DNA from: an uncultured Bacteroides sp.
GTDB taxonomy: Bacteria > Bacteroidota > Bacteroidia > Bacteroidales > Bacteroidaceae
Assembly: GCA_944321495.1 (NCBI GenBank)
Contig: CALULP010000002.1
Coordinates: 96,393-160,392, forward strand
Reading direction: 5' to 3'
Length of the DNA: 64,000 bases
The notes beneath the pieces are model-generated. The model searched no databases. It was not told where the DNA came from and saw only the letters and a list, made by a program, of their open reading frames with translations. A program made the translations under genes and the position numbers. Below are positions 9,209-17,287 of the stretch, piece by piece (the first letter of the stretch is position 1; each line of letters opens with the position of its first letter).

Positions 9209-10705
9209 TTACGCGTACTGTGCCCAGTCGGTGTTGCGCATGTCGCCGCTCTTGGCCAGCTCGGCGTGCATGCCCAGGGCGGCACGGATGGCGTGCGGGG
9301 TCTGAGCCTTGCCGTCGGTCAGCTTCAGGTAGTCCCAAAGGATGTTCTTGTAGTCGGGGTGCACGCAGTTCTCTATGATGGTCTGTGCGCGTTCCTTCGG
9401 GCTCTTGCCGCGCAGGTCGGCCACGCCCTGTTCGGTGACGATGATGTTCACGTCGTGTTCCGAGTGGTCGTGGTGCGACACCATGGGCACGATGGCGCTG
9501 ATGCGGCCCTCCTTGGTGACTGACGGGCAGGTGAAGATGGAGATGTAGGCGTTGCGGGTGAAGTCGCCGCTGCCGCCGATGCCGTTCATCATCTTCGTGC
9601 CGCCGATGTGGGTGGAGTTCACGTTGCCGTAGATGTCGGCCTCGATGGCGGTGTTGATGGAGATGATGCCCAAGCGGCGTACGATTTCGGGGCTGTTGGA
9701 GATTTCCGACGGGCGGAGCACCAGCTTGTCGCCGAAGAACTTCATGTCGCCGTACACCTCGTTCAGGCAGTCGTTGGTCACGGTGAGCGAGCAGCCGGAA
9801 GCAAACTTCACGCGGCCGTCGCGTATCAGGCCGATGACGGCGTTCTGTATCACCTCGGTGTAGATGTTGAAGGCAGGTATGGCGGTGCTGTGTCCCAGGG
9901 CGCCGAGCACGGCGTTGGCAATGTTGCCCACGCCCGACTGCAGGGGCAGGAAGGTGCTGGGGATAATGCCCCGCTTCATGTCCGATACGAGGAAGTCTGC
10001 CACGTTGCGGCCTATCTGGTCGGTCACGGGGTCGGCAGCCGAGAAGGCGCGTGCCTCGTCGGGCCAGTTGGTCTCTACTACGCCCACAATCTTCTTGGGG
10101 TCTACCTGTATGTAAGGCGTGCCGATGCGGTCGCTCGGCTGGTAGATGGGTATTTCGCGGCGGTAAGGCGGGTCGAGGGGCTCGTACACGTCGTGCAGGC
10201 CCATAGCTGCCTTGCTGTGTGCGGCGTTCAGTTCCACGATGATGTGCTTTGCCAGGCGGCATACGGTGGGGGCGATGCCTCCGGCGGCGGTGAGGTAGAT
10301 TTTGCCGTCATCGGTCAGTTCGCAGGCTTCGATGATGGCCACGTCCACTTGGCCCATGAAGCCGTAGCGCAGCTCCTGTGCCATTTGCGAGAGGTGGATG
10401 TCGTTGTAGGCAATCTCGCCGTTGTTTACGGCCGCGCGGAAATCCTTGTTGGTGGTGTAGGGCGCGCGGTAGCGGATGGCCTTGGCGCGGGTCAGCACGC
10501 CATCGCACGATTCGCCCGTCGAGGCTCCCGTGAAGATGCCCACCTGGAAGGGGTTCCCTTTGGCGTGTTCTGCTTCTGCAATCTTTGCCAGTTCGGCGGT
10601 GACGGCTTTGGCGGTGCCGGCGGGTGTGAATCCGCTCAGGCCGATGTTGTAGCCGTGCTTGATGAGGCTGGCAGCTTCTGCTGCCGAAATTCGGTTGAAT
10701 GACAT
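9209..10705 (-). CDS. Acetyl-CoA hydrolase/transferase family; probable succinyl-CoA:acetate CoA-transferase
   Basis: The 498-residue cytoplasmic protein belongs to the class I CoA-transferase (Cat1/acetyl-CoA hydrolase) family. Visible are GLSGFTPAGTAKAV, IFTGASTGESCDG, the likely catalytic glutamate in FNIYTEVIQ, GVGNIANAVLG, and the C-terminal block GGSGDFTRNAY. Full-length members are about 500 residues. In Bacteroidales such enzymes exchange CoA between succinyl-CoA or propionyl-CoA and acetate or succinate during succinate/propionate fermentation. The exact acceptor cannot be told from sequence alone. It is monocistronic as far as can be seen, with repeat DNA downstream and 52 bp to the next minus-strand gene upstream. 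Confidence 0.87.
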   Translation of the reverse strand: MSFNRISAAEAASLIKHGYNIGLSGFTPAGTAKAVTAELAKIAEAEHAKGNPFQVGIFTGASTGESCDGVLTRAKAIRYRAPYTTNKDFRAAVNNGEIAYNDIHLSQMAQELRYGFMGQVDVAIIEACELTDDGKIYLTAAGGIAPTVCRLAKHIIVELNAAHSKAAMGLHDVYEPLDPPYRREIPIYQPSDRIGTPYIQVDPKKIVGVVETNWPDEARAFSAADPVTDQIGRNVADFLVSDMKRGIIPSTFLPLQSGVGNIANAVLGALGHSTAIPAFNIYTEVIQNAVIGLIRDGRVKFASGCSLTVTNDCLNEVYGDMKFFGDKLVLRPSEISNSPEIVRRLGIISINTAIEADIYGNVNSTHIGGTKMMNGIGGSGDFTRNAYISIFTCPSVTKEGRISAIVPMVSHHDHSEHDVNIIVTEQGVADLRGKSPKERAQTIIENCVHPDYKNILWDYLKLTDGKAQTPHAIRAALGMHAELAKSGDMRNTDWAQYA

Positions 10706-10757
10706 AGTAATGCTATTTGTTATGTTGTTGTTAATTATACAGTTGCCTGGGTAGTGC

Positions 10758-11138
10758 TCAGTCGTATTTCCTTTTCAGTATCTCGCTCCACACGATGGCC
10801 CTCCTGGCATCTTCTGCCGAGCGGATGGCATAGTCTGTGTCAGCATTCCCGTCGGCAGGGGGGATGGGCGGCTTGGGTGCGGCGGCTGCAGGCTTTGCTT
10901 CACGGCGCGGTTGGGGAGCTTCCGGTTGGGCGGGGGCATAGCGGGGGATGAAAGGCTCGGCCTCGGGCGTGGTGCGGTGGGGCGGCAGGGGGTCGCCGGC
11001 GTCCGCGGCTTCGGGCACAGGCGGCATGCCGGGAGGGATGTCCGCAGCCTCTTTCTTCTGCGCCTCCTTTTTGTATTGCCGGGCAATGCCGATGACAATG
11101 ACGGCGGCAATGAGCAAAAATTTCACTACATCTTCCAT
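10758..11138 (-). CDS. Small membrane-anchored protein of unknown function
   Basis: The 126-residue protein has one N-terminal membrane helix (VVKFLLIAAVIVIGIARQY). A Lys/Glu-rich stretch, a long Pro/Ala-rich region (about residues 35-100) and a short conserved-looking C-terminus ending AIVWSEILKRKYD follow. The low-complexity centre suggests a flexible linker holding the C-terminal segment away from the membrane. I do not recognise a family. It lies 52 bp upstream of the CoA-transferase on the same strand, so they could share a transcript. No catalytic motif is visible. Confidence 0.6.
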   Translation of the reverse strand: MEDVVKFLLIAAVIVIGIARQYKKEAQKKEAADIPPGMPPVPEAADAGDPLPPHRTTPEAEPFIPRYAPAQPEAPQPRREAKPAAAAPKPPIPPADGNADTDYAIRSAEDARRAIVWSEILKRKYD

Positions 11139-11235
11139 GGTTTATCCGCTGTTTTCTGATTTCCGCCCAAAGTTAAGGATAAAATCCGTGTCTTCCATGC
11201 TTTTCCCGAAAAAGACGCGAAGTGAAGCATGAAAA

Positions 11236-11270
11236 AAGGGCAGCTTCACAGCTCCCCTTCGTCATTTTTT
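11236..11270. terminator. Bidirectional intrinsic terminator-like hairpin
   Basis: AAGGG-c-AGCT-tcac-AGCT-c-CCCTT forms a nearly perfect stem. It has TTTTTT after it on the plus strand and, because AAAAAA precedes it, a T run after it on the minus strand. No annotated gene ends here, which suggests a small RNA or peptide transcript nearby. Confidence 0.5.
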
Positions 11271-11286
11271 AACCTAAACCTTAACT

Positions 11287-11358
11287 ATGAAAAAATCTAA
11301 TGTTTCTTTCATTTGCAAAGAACTGAAAATATTTCGGTACAGCCAATTAAGGATATAA
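11287..11358 (+). CDS. Candidate 23-residue small ORF
   Basis: The ATG follows TTAACCTAAACCTTAACT and the frame encodes MKKSNVSFICKEL and ten more residues, ending SQLRI before TAA. The Lys-rich start and pronounced A/T composition differ from the GC-rich surroundings. It could be a leader or stand-alone small peptide, or chance. There is no recognisable family and no strong ribosome binding site. The hairpin at 11236-11259 is just upstream. Only transcript or ribosome data could confirm it. Confidence 0.25.
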   Translation: MKKSNVSFICKELKIFRYSQLRI

Positions 11359-11729
11359 AAAAGTCACAGTCGTTAACCTTTTTTAAACACAGGAGGCCAT
11401 CTCCGTCCCCCCTTGTCCGTTATTTTTCCGGTCCATACAGCCGAAGCCCCACCGAACGAGTACCGACCGGGGTACGACCCAGGTACGGCCCGGGTAGGGG
11501 CGGCGGGTGTAAGGATTGTTCTCAGGGGGGAAGAAACTTCCGTTCATACTATGGGCGAATTACCGTGTGAATATGTGGGCGGAGATATTTTGTCTTTTAT
11601 GGGAAGAAAACTGCCTATATTGACTATCTTTGTACCGGGGCTTTCGGAATTGGGCTTATATCCGCACTATGGTATACGGGTTGGTATCGCATTTACATTG
11701 CTCCGGCATTTATAGAATGAGAATTGTAT

Positions 11730-12170
11730 ATGAAAAAGCTGTTTACTCTATTTCTAATCATAGCTTGTCTGCTGACTTGCCACGCCTGCCAGCAGGACGA
11801 TGAAGACCGGTGGCCGCCGGATGACAAGCGCACGTTGGAAGTCTTTGTCTATTATCGGCAAGGCAATGAGATGCGCGTGGATTATGGGGCAAAGATTTAT
11901 TTGTATTACGATTGCGAAGAGTTGTATAATCTGACGGATTTTGATGAATACCAAGGAAATGGCCTGCTGATGAAAGATGGTGAACCCATCACTCCATTTT
12001 GTGGAGCTGTACTGGTCACTGATGCTTTCAGGACACTGGTAGATAAGGATAGGACTGTTTCTATCTTAGTAGAAAGTGCAGTACAGGATAGAATAACATG
12101 GACGGCTTTCCCATCAATGGGAATAGATACCCCTATTAAGCTTACTTGGATACTTAATGAGGGTATGTGA
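11730..12170 (+). CDS. Hypothetical lipoprotein
   Basis: I start at 11730 (MKKLFTLFLI); an ATG two codons upstream is also in frame. A hydrophobic signal is followed by cysteine-containing LLTCHACQQD, consistent with a lipobox, so the mature protein is probably a membrane-anchored lipoprotein of about 125 residues. The rest is beta-rich (RTLEVFVYYRQ, AKIYLYYDCEELYNL, IKLTWILNEGM). I do not recognise a family. It stands alone between divergent or convergent neighbours and ends just before a strong terminator. Confidence 0.6.
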   Translation: MKKLFTLFLIIACLLTCHACQQDDEDRWPPDDKRTLEVFVYYRQGNEMRVDYGAKIYLYYDCEELYNLTDFDEYQGNGLLMKDGEPITPFCGAVLVTDAFRTLVDKDRTVSILVESAVQDRITWTAFPSMGIDTPIKLTWILNEGM

Positions 12171-12190
12171 TTTCATTTGTATCCTATTTT

Positions 12191-12223
12191 CCCCGGGCAG
12201 GGAAACCTTGCCCGGGGATTTTT
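12191..12223 (+). terminator. Strong intrinsic terminator
   Basis: CCCCGGGCAGG-gaaa-CCTTGCCCGGGG forms a stem of 11 pairs with one bulge and is followed by ATTTTTATG. It ends the lipoprotein transcript, 20 bp after the stop codon. Confidence 0.85.
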
Positions 12224-12257
12224 ATGTCCTGCCCGTAGGGAACAGGCAGGGGGAGTG

Positions 12258-13631
12258 TCAGTCTGCCGTTTCCTCACCCTTCAGAGTGGCGGAGGTGGCT
12301 TCGGTAATCCGCACCCGTACGAGGTCGCCTACGCGGTGGGTGCCGCGGTCGAACACTACCACGCGGTTCTGCTCCGTGCGGCCGAACAGCTGGTCGCGGC
12401 TGCGCTTGCTTACGCCTTCGGCCAGCACTTCGTAGGTGCGGCCCACGCAGCGGGCGTTGCTCTCGGCGGAGAGGCGGTTCTGCAAGGCGATGATTTCCTC
12501 CAGGCGGCGCACTTTCACTTCTTCGGGCACGTCGTCGGGCAGGTGCTTGCTGGCAAAGGTGCCGGGGCGCTCGCTGTACTTGAACATGAAGGCGGAGTCG
12601 TAGGCACACTCCTCCATCAGTGAGAGCGACAGGGCGTGGTCTTCTTCCGTCTCGCTGTGGAAGCCGCTGAAGATGTCGGTCGACAGGCCGCAGTCGGGGA
12701 TGATGCGGCGGATGGCCGCCACGCGTTCCAGGTACCACTCGCGGTCGTACTTGCGGTTCATCAGTTTCAGGATGCGGCTGCTTCCGCTCTGCACGGGCAG
12801 GTGGATGTGGCGGCACACGTTGGGCTCTTCGGCAATGACGTGCAGGGTCTCGTCGCTCATGTCCTTGGGGTGGGAGGTGGTGAAGCGGATGCGCATGCCG
12901 GGCGCATTCTTCGCCACGGTGCGCAGCAGGACGGGGAAGGTGACCACCGTGCCGTCCGGGCGGGTGAAGCGGTAGGAGTTGACGTTTTGCCCCAGCAGGG
13001 TGACTTCCTTGTAGCCTTTCTCTTGCAGGTCGGCCACTTCGCGCAGGATGCTTTCCACGTCGCGGCTGCGCTCGCGGCCCCGGGTGTAGGGCACGATGCA
13101 GTAGGTGCAGAAGTTGTTGCACCCGCGCATGATGGATACGAAGCCCGAGATGTGGTTGCCGCATATCCTGGCGGGCACCACGTCGCGGTAGGTTTCGGTG
13201 GTGGACAGTTCTACGTTGATGGCTTTTTCGCCCGCCTCTACGGAGGCTATCAGGTGGGGCAGCGATAGGTAGGCGTCGGGGCCTGCCACGAGGTCTACGC
13301 CGTGGTGCTCGATGAGGTCTTCTTTCACCCGTTCGGCCATGCAGCCCAGCACGCCCACGATGAGGTGGGGGCATTTTTTCTTCAATGCGTGGAAGAAGTC
13401 CAGGCGGTTCCATATCTTCTGCTCGGCGTTGTCGCGTATGGAGCAGGTATTCATGAACACGGCGTCCGCCTCGTCCAGCGTCCGGGCGGGTGTGTAGCCT
13501 GCCATCTGCATGATGGAGGCGATGACTTCACTGTCGGCCACGTTCATCTGGCAGCCGTAGGTTTCGATGAACAGCTTTTTGCTGTCGCCGTCAGTTGCAG
13601 ATTTAAAGTCTGCTTCTGTCTGTTTCTTCAT
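12258..13631 (-). CDS. miaB: tRNA-2-methylthio-N6-dimethylallyladenosine synthase
   Basis: I start at 13631 (MKKQTEADF). A longer in-frame extension to 13793 runs through the leader hairpin and promoter and has no homology character. The product is 457 residues. An N-terminal MTTase domain carries three cluster-binding cysteines (about C27 in YGCQMN, C63 in NTCSIRD, C97 in GCMAE). The radical SAM motif CNNFCTYC is at about 171-178, and a C-terminal TRAM domain ends the protein. It adds a methylthio group to i6A37 of tRNAs. The leader carries an 18-bp hairpin at 13662-13703. Confidence 0.95.
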   Translation of the reverse strand: MKKQTEADFKSATDGDSKKLFIETYGCQMNVADSEVIASIMQMAGYTPARTLDEADAVFMNTCSIRDNAEQKIWNRLDFFHALKKKCPHLIVGVLGCMAERVKEDLIEHHGVDLVAGPDAYLSLPHLIASVEAGEKAINVELSTTETYRDVVPARICGNHISGFVSIMRGCNNFCTYCIVPYTRGRERSRDVESILREVADLQEKGYKEVTLLGQNVNSYRFTRPDGTVVTFPVLLRTVAKNAPGMRIRFTTSHPKDMSDETLHVIAEEPNVCRHIHLPVQSGSSRILKLMNRKYDREWYLERVAAIRRIIPDCGLSTDIFSGFHSETEEDHALSLSLMEECAYDSAFMFKYSERPGTFASKHLPDDVPEEVKVRRLEEIIALQNRLSAESNARCVGRTYEVLAEGVSKRSRDQLFGRTEQNRVVVFDRGTHRVGDLVRVRITEATSATLKGEETAD

Positions 13632-13661
13632 AAAGTTTGAATGGTTTAATGTATTATAAGT

Positions 13662-13703
13662 CTTGCACTTTTTCTTTCGGGTAAGCGAAAGAAAAAGTGC
13701 AAG
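13662..13703 (-). promoter_or_regulatory. 5'-leader hairpin of miaB
   Basis: An 18-bp perfect inverted repeat (arms 13662-13679 and 13686-13703, six-base loop) starts on the minus strand with CTTGCACTTTTTCTTTCG. It lies between the -7 element (13710-13717) and the miaB ATG. It would therefore form at the very 5' end of the mRNA, where such stems may stabilise the message or tune translation. Confidence 0.6.
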
Positions 13704-13709
13704 GCGTTG

Positions 13710-13717
13710 CAAAGATA
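13710..13717 (-). promoter_or_regulatory. Bacteroides -7 element for miaB
   Basis: The minus strand reads TATCTTTG, an exact TAnnTTTG match. The -33 region is weak. Transcription would begin a few bases downstream, at the start of the leader hairpin. Confidence 0.5.
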
Positions 13718-13780
13718 CGCCTTCTCTTTCAATTGGCAGTAATGGGGTGGGGAAAAAGGCGGGTGGAAGGGCAAAAGAAC

Positions 13781-13872
13781 GAGGGTGTGTCAAAAATGCA
13801 ATGGTAACTTAATTCTCCTCCTCCCGGGAGGAGGGAAATTTGTACTATATCTTATTATTTTGACACACCCTC
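13781..13872. repeat. 92-bp palindromic repeat, copy 1
   Basis: The ends are GAGGGTGTGTCAAAA and its inverted partner TTTTGACACACCCTC, with a central CCTCCTCCCGGGAGGAGG palindrome. The reverse complement matches the element at 22295-22382 along nearly its full length. It lacks coding capacity and sits between miaB and the DUF1080-PHP gene. Confidence 0.85.
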
Positions 13873-13909
13873 GGAAAAGGGACAGTGTGGCAGGAGATGT
13901 TCCTTGCCG

Positions 13910-15301
13910 TTACTTGATGCGGGGCACGTACATTTCCTCGGCTGTGATGCCGCAGGCTTTCTTCATCTGCAGGGCGTATTCCAGTTTGCCCACTTCGGGG
14001 CTCACGTTGTTGGAACCGAAGGTGAACTTCACGCCGGCCTTCTTGGCTTTCTCGATGATGCGTTGGCTGGGGATGCGGTACAGCTCGTTTATCTCCAGCG
14101 CCTTGCCGTTCTTCACCAGTTCGCGGATGACTTTGTCTACCCGTGCGTCAGTCCAGAACTGTTCGTAGCGGTCGTTCATGCACTCGGGCAGGAAGAAGGG
14201 GTTGACAAAGATGTCGGCAGGCTCTTGCAGCACGTCGCACGTCTTTTCCACAATCAGGTCCATGTAGGCTTCCTGGTCGTTGTCGTCTATCACCACTTCG
14301 GGGGCTATCCACAGGCGCACGCGGCGTCCCTTGCGGTCGGTGAAGGTCAGGGCATCGGTGAATACGTAGTCGAACTGCTCCCTGGCTTCCTTGGAGAAGG
14401 TGGTGCTCCATTCCCTTCCTTCGCCTTGCATGGCGAGCACGAACGGTTGTGTGCGCATGGAGTCAAGGAAGTTGTACACCCCTTCGTCGCTGGTGATGGG
14501 GAACCCGATGCCGCAGTTGGGCGCTATGGCGTAGTTGATGCCCAGGCGGCGCGACTGGCGGGCGGCAGCCTCTTTGGTGAATCCGCCCTTCAGGTGCACG
14601 TGGTAGTCCAGCACGGGGAAGTCCTGCTGGTGCAGGCGGATGATTTCGTCAGCCTGTTCGTCCTGTGCCTCGGCTCGCTGCCTGGCCCTTTCGTCCTTGC
14701 TGCACTCCAGCCGGCGCAGGGTGATGTCGCGGAATTCCACGAAGCCCTCGCTGGCCACCAGGGCAAGGGTGCCGTGCGAAAGCAGTTCTTGCTCATGGGC
14801 GGGCAGGCGGAAAGGCTTTTCCGGCTCGATGTATTCCACCAAGGTGTCGTTGTCCACCTTCACCACGACGCACTTGCCCAGCACGCGGATAGTCAGGTCG
14901 AACCATTCACCGTCTTTCGCGGGGCTTTTCACCACGTTGCGCACGGAGAGCAGGCTGCCCGTTTTGCGCCACCATGCAGGCGACTGCCGGTCGTTGTCCA
15001 ACGCCACTGCGTAGCCCTTGCCCGAGGCGTCGGTGTGGAAGGCTACGCTGCCTTTCCCGCCGTCTACGGTGCGTGCTTGCAGGTGCAGTTCAAAGTCCGT
15101 ATAGTCGCCGTCTTTCAGCAGCAGGCGGGTTTGCGGGCCGGCAAGCTGCAGCACATTGCTTTGCACTTTGGCTTTTCCGGTGATTTCCCACCTGTCCAGG
15201 TTGCTGCCGTCAAACAGCACTTCCGTTTCCTGCGTGCCGCACGATGACAGGCCTGCCAGTGAAAGGCAGGCTGTCAGTGTTGCGATGATTTGTTTCTTCA
15301 T
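13910..15301 (-). CDS. Lipoprotein fusing a DUF1080 domain to a PHP-like metal-dependent domain
   Basis: The signal peptide ends in a lipobox (GLSSCGT, Cys about 21), so the protein is probably membrane-anchored. Residues about 27-185 form a DUF1080/3-keto-disaccharide hydrolase-like jelly roll (EVLFDGSNLDRWEI). Residues about 210-463 look like a PHP/amidohydrolase TIM barrel: HxH in DYHVHLKGG, further acidic or metal candidates in VFTDAL and LEINELYR, and FTFGSNNVS near the end. It follows the isomerase by 10 bp and ends the sugar operon. The DUF1080 half could bind or cleave a keto-glycoside; the PHP half is probably a hydrolase. The fusion is an addition to the usual set of genes. Confidence 0.7.
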   Translation of the reverse strand: MKKQIIATLTACLSLAGLSSCGTQETEVLFDGSNLDRWEITGKAKVQSNVLQLAGPQTRLLLKDGDYTDFELHLQARTVDGGKGSVAFHTDASGKGYAVALDNDRQSPAWWRKTGSLLSVRNVVKSPAKDGEWFDLTIRVLGKCVVVKVDNDTLVEYIEPEKPFRLPAHEQELLSHGTLALVASEGFVEFRDITLRRLECSKDERARQRAEAQDEQADEIIRLHQQDFPVLDYHVHLKGGFTKEAAARQSRRLGINYAIAPNCGIGFPITSDEGVYNFLDSMRTQPFVLAMQGEGREWSTTFSKEAREQFDYVFTDALTFTDRKGRRVRLWIAPEVVIDDNDQEAYMDLIVEKTCDVLQEPADIFVNPFFLPECMNDRYEQFWTDARVDKVIRELVKNGKALEINELYRIPSQRIIEKAKKAGVKFTFGSNNVSPEVGKLEYALQMKKACGITAEEMYVPRIK

Positions 15302-15311
15302 ACAGGCTGTT

Positions 15312-16229
15312 TTACTTCACGAAGTCAGCCTTCTTCAGGTATTCGGCACTCTTGCGGGCGGCTTCAAACATCATGTCCATGGCAGCGTCGTTGTCTGTCT
15401 TGGCTTTTTCGCGCACGTCGCGTGTCATTTCTATCTCGACCACATAGTCTTTCATGCCGTTCTTGTAGAACTGGTCGAAGATGGCCTTGAAGTCGATGTC
15501 GCCGCTTTCGCCGATGACGAACTCATCCTTGATGTGCAGCATCTGGATGCGGTTGGGGTATTTCTTCAGGTAAGCCACGGGGTCTTTGCCGCCCTTGGAG
15601 CACCAGTACACGTCCAGTTCAAAGAACACATACTGCGGGTCGGTGTGCTCTACCAGGTATTCCCACATCACGTCGTTGGTGCCTTCCAGCGTCTTGTACT
15701 CGGCGGAGTGGTTGTGGTAGCCTAATTTCAGTCCGTATTCGGCAGCTATCTTGCCTACGCGGTTGAAGTAGTCGCACATGCGTTGCACGTCGGCCACGGT
15801 ATAGTCCACCTTGTAGCTGGGGATGACGAAATACTTGCCGCCGCAGGCTTTCTGTACTTCAAACAGCTTGCGCCAGCGGTTCATGATTTCTTCCTCCTTG
15901 CCGGGTTCTTCCTGGATGCTGGAGTGCGTGGAGATGATTTCTATCCCGTTCTTGTCGCACAGTGCCTTGAAGTCGGGAGCCTCCATGCCGAATACTTTCG
16001 GGTCGCCGCCCCATTGTACCAGTTCGCAGGCACGGTAACCCATGCCGGCAAGCCGTTCGATGGAGGCAACGGGGTCCTTCTGCATGGCGCCCATCACGGA
16101 GTAGAGCTGGATGCCTATTTTCTTGTCTGCCTGTGCCATCACGTTTTGGGGCATGATGAAAGCCAGGGCAGCCACCGCGCAGGCACCGAGTGCCTTTAAG
16201 CCGCGGCGCAGGTTCAATAAGTTTTTCAT
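15312..16229 (-). CDS. Secreted sugar phosphate isomerase/epimerase-like TIM-barrel protein
   Basis: The 305-residue protein has a signal peptide (cleavage near NVMAQA). An AP-endonuclease-2/xylose-isomerase-type TIM barrel follows: IGIQLYSVMG, VASIERLAGMGYRACELV, LKLGYHNHSAEY and the metal region FFELDVYWCSKGGKD. The export signal places it in the periplasm, so its substrate is probably an unphosphorylated sugar such as a keto-sugar intermediate. It lies between the DUF1080 gene (133 bp upstream, with a hairpin between) and the DUF1080-PHP fusion (10 bp downstream). Function is inferred from family and locus. Confidence 0.82.
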   Translation of the reverse strand: MKNLLNLRRGLKALGACAVAALAFIMPQNVMAQADKKIGIQLYSVMGAMQKDPVASIERLAGMGYRACELVQWGGDPKVFGMEAPDFKALCDKNGIEIISTHSSIQEEPGKEEEIMNRWRKLFEVQKACGGKYFVIPSYKVDYTVADVQRMCDYFNRVGKIAAEYGLKLGYHNHSAEYKTLEGTNDVMWEYLVEHTDPQYVFFELDVYWCSKGGKDPVAYLKKYPNRIQMLHIKDEFVIGESGDIDFKAIFDQFYKNGMKDYVVEIEMTRDVREKAKTDNDAAMDMMFEAARKSAEYLKKADFVK

Positions 16230-16280
16230 AACGATTGTGTCTTTTTTTTGAGGGTTTGTTGTAAGGGTAAAATAAATAAA

Positions 16281-16342
16281 AGGGCTGTGTCGAAATGAAA
16301 AATAACGGATTGTCAGTATTCTTTTGATTTCGACACGCCCTC
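16281..16342 (-). terminator. Hairpin inside the sugar operon, terminator or attenuator
   Basis: On the minus strand AGGGCGTGTCGAAAT pairs with ATTTCGACACAGCCCT (one bulge) over a 30-base loop. It is followed by TTTTATTTATTTT. It lies 20 bp after the DUF1080 stop and before the isomerase, so it may reduce expression of the last two genes. Its arms resemble the GAGGGTGTGTC repeats. Confidence 0.55.
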
Positions 16343-16362
16343 TTTTCAGGAAGGAGTATCGC

Positions 16363-17241
16363 TTAGTCGAGCACCTTCACGCGGATGTTGCGGAACCAGA
16401 TGTCATCGCCATGGTCTTGCAGGCCGATGTAACCTTCGTGGTTGTCGCCGCCGCAGTTGTTCAACAGCTCAAATGCCAGGGGCCATGCCGTTTCGCTGAA
16501 CTTGCTGGCCTGGAGCATGTCGGTCCATTGCTTGGTCCAGAGGTGGTATTCCAGCACGTTCTGGTCGTTCTGTCCGTGAACCACGGTGCCTTTGTAAACC
16601 ATGATTTTAGCCTTGTTCCATTCGCCGAAGGGCTTTGCGTTCTGCGGTTTGGCGGGAATCATGTCGTACAGCGAAGCCGACTGGCGGTTGTTGTCCTTGC
16701 CCAACTTGGCGTCCGGATGGTTTTCGTTGTCCAGCAGCTGGTATTCGGGAGCGGAGATGTAGATAGGTTCCAGCACCTCGTTGCCGTCCTTGTCTTTCGA
16801 CATCACTTCCTGTGCTAAGTACAGGATACCCGAGTTGCCGCCCTTCGAGATTTTCCATTCAAACTCCAGTTCAAAGTTCTTGAACTTGTGCGAGAAAATC
16901 AGGTCGCCGCCGTCGGCCACCTGTGCCTCGCCGCCGCCGCTGCCGTTAAACTTCAGGCAGCCGTCCTCGATGACCCAGCGTGCGGGAACGTTTTCTTTGC
17001 CATATCCGCGCCAGCCTTTCATCGACTTGCCGTCGAAGATGACGTAGTAACCGTCCTTATCCTTGGTAAATTCGTCCAGGTTCACTTGCGGGTTGTCCAG
17101 CACCCTGTATTCGGGCATGGCGCTTTCCGTTTGGGCTTGTGCGCCGTCGGCGTTAGCCTGTTGTTTTTTCTGGCCGCCGCCGCAGGCAACCAGCGAGCCG
17201 GCTGCCAGGCAGCAGGCCAAGGAATAAATTGCTTTTTTCAT
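16363..17241 (-). CDS. DUF1080 (3-keto-disaccharide hydrolase/lyase-like) lipoprotein
   Basis: I start at 17241 (MKKAIYSLACC); an earlier in-frame start at 17352 would overlap the upstream gene and hide the signal peptide. The 292-residue product has a lipobox (GSLVACGGG). A PF06439-type jelly roll follows: VIFDGKSMKGWRGYG, FELEFEWKISKGGNSGILY and IGLQDHGDDIWFRNIRV. The family includes enzymes that open 3-keto-glycosides after an oxidoreductase has oxidised the sugar C3. It lies 46 bp downstream of the exported Gfo/Idh/MocA oxidoreductase, which fits that pathway. Confidence 0.85.
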   Translation of the reverse strand: MKKAIYSLACCLAAGSLVACGGGQKKQQANADGAQAQTESAMPEYRVLDNPQVNLDEFTKDKDGYYVIFDGKSMKGWRGYGKENVPARWVIEDGCLKFNGSGGGEAQVADGGDLIFSHKFKNFELEFEWKISKGGNSGILYLAQEVMSKDKDGNEVLEPIYISAPEYQLLDNENHPDAKLGKDNNRQSASLYDMIPAKPQNAKPFGEWNKAKIMVYKGTVVHGQNDQNVLEYHLWTKQWTDMLQASKFSETAWPLAFELLNNCGGDNHEGYIGLQDHGDDIWFRNIRVKVLD

Positions 17242-17287
17242 AATGTATGTGTGCATTTTAAGTGATTGGTTATTCGGTTTGTTCTTG

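Larger units (their letters stand above)
11139..11729. other. Long intergenic region with a bidirectional hairpin and a candidate small ORF
   Basis: This stretch lies between divergent genes. It contains a symmetrical hairpin at 11236-11259 with T runs on both sides, a 23-codon ORF at 11287-11358, and a G/C-rich patch near 11455-11510 with repeated GGTACG words. A TATCTTTG -7-like element is at 11625-11632, 98 bp before the lipoprotein gene. A 100-codon open frame at 11413-11715 has no recognisable features and I do not call it a gene. Confidence 0.5.

Noticed and set aside
11413-11715. A 100-codon open frame between the small membrane protein and the lipoprotein
   Set aside because: It crosses a G/C-rich repeat patch, has no signal, domain or ribosome binding site, and its end overlaps the upstream region of the lipoprotein gene.
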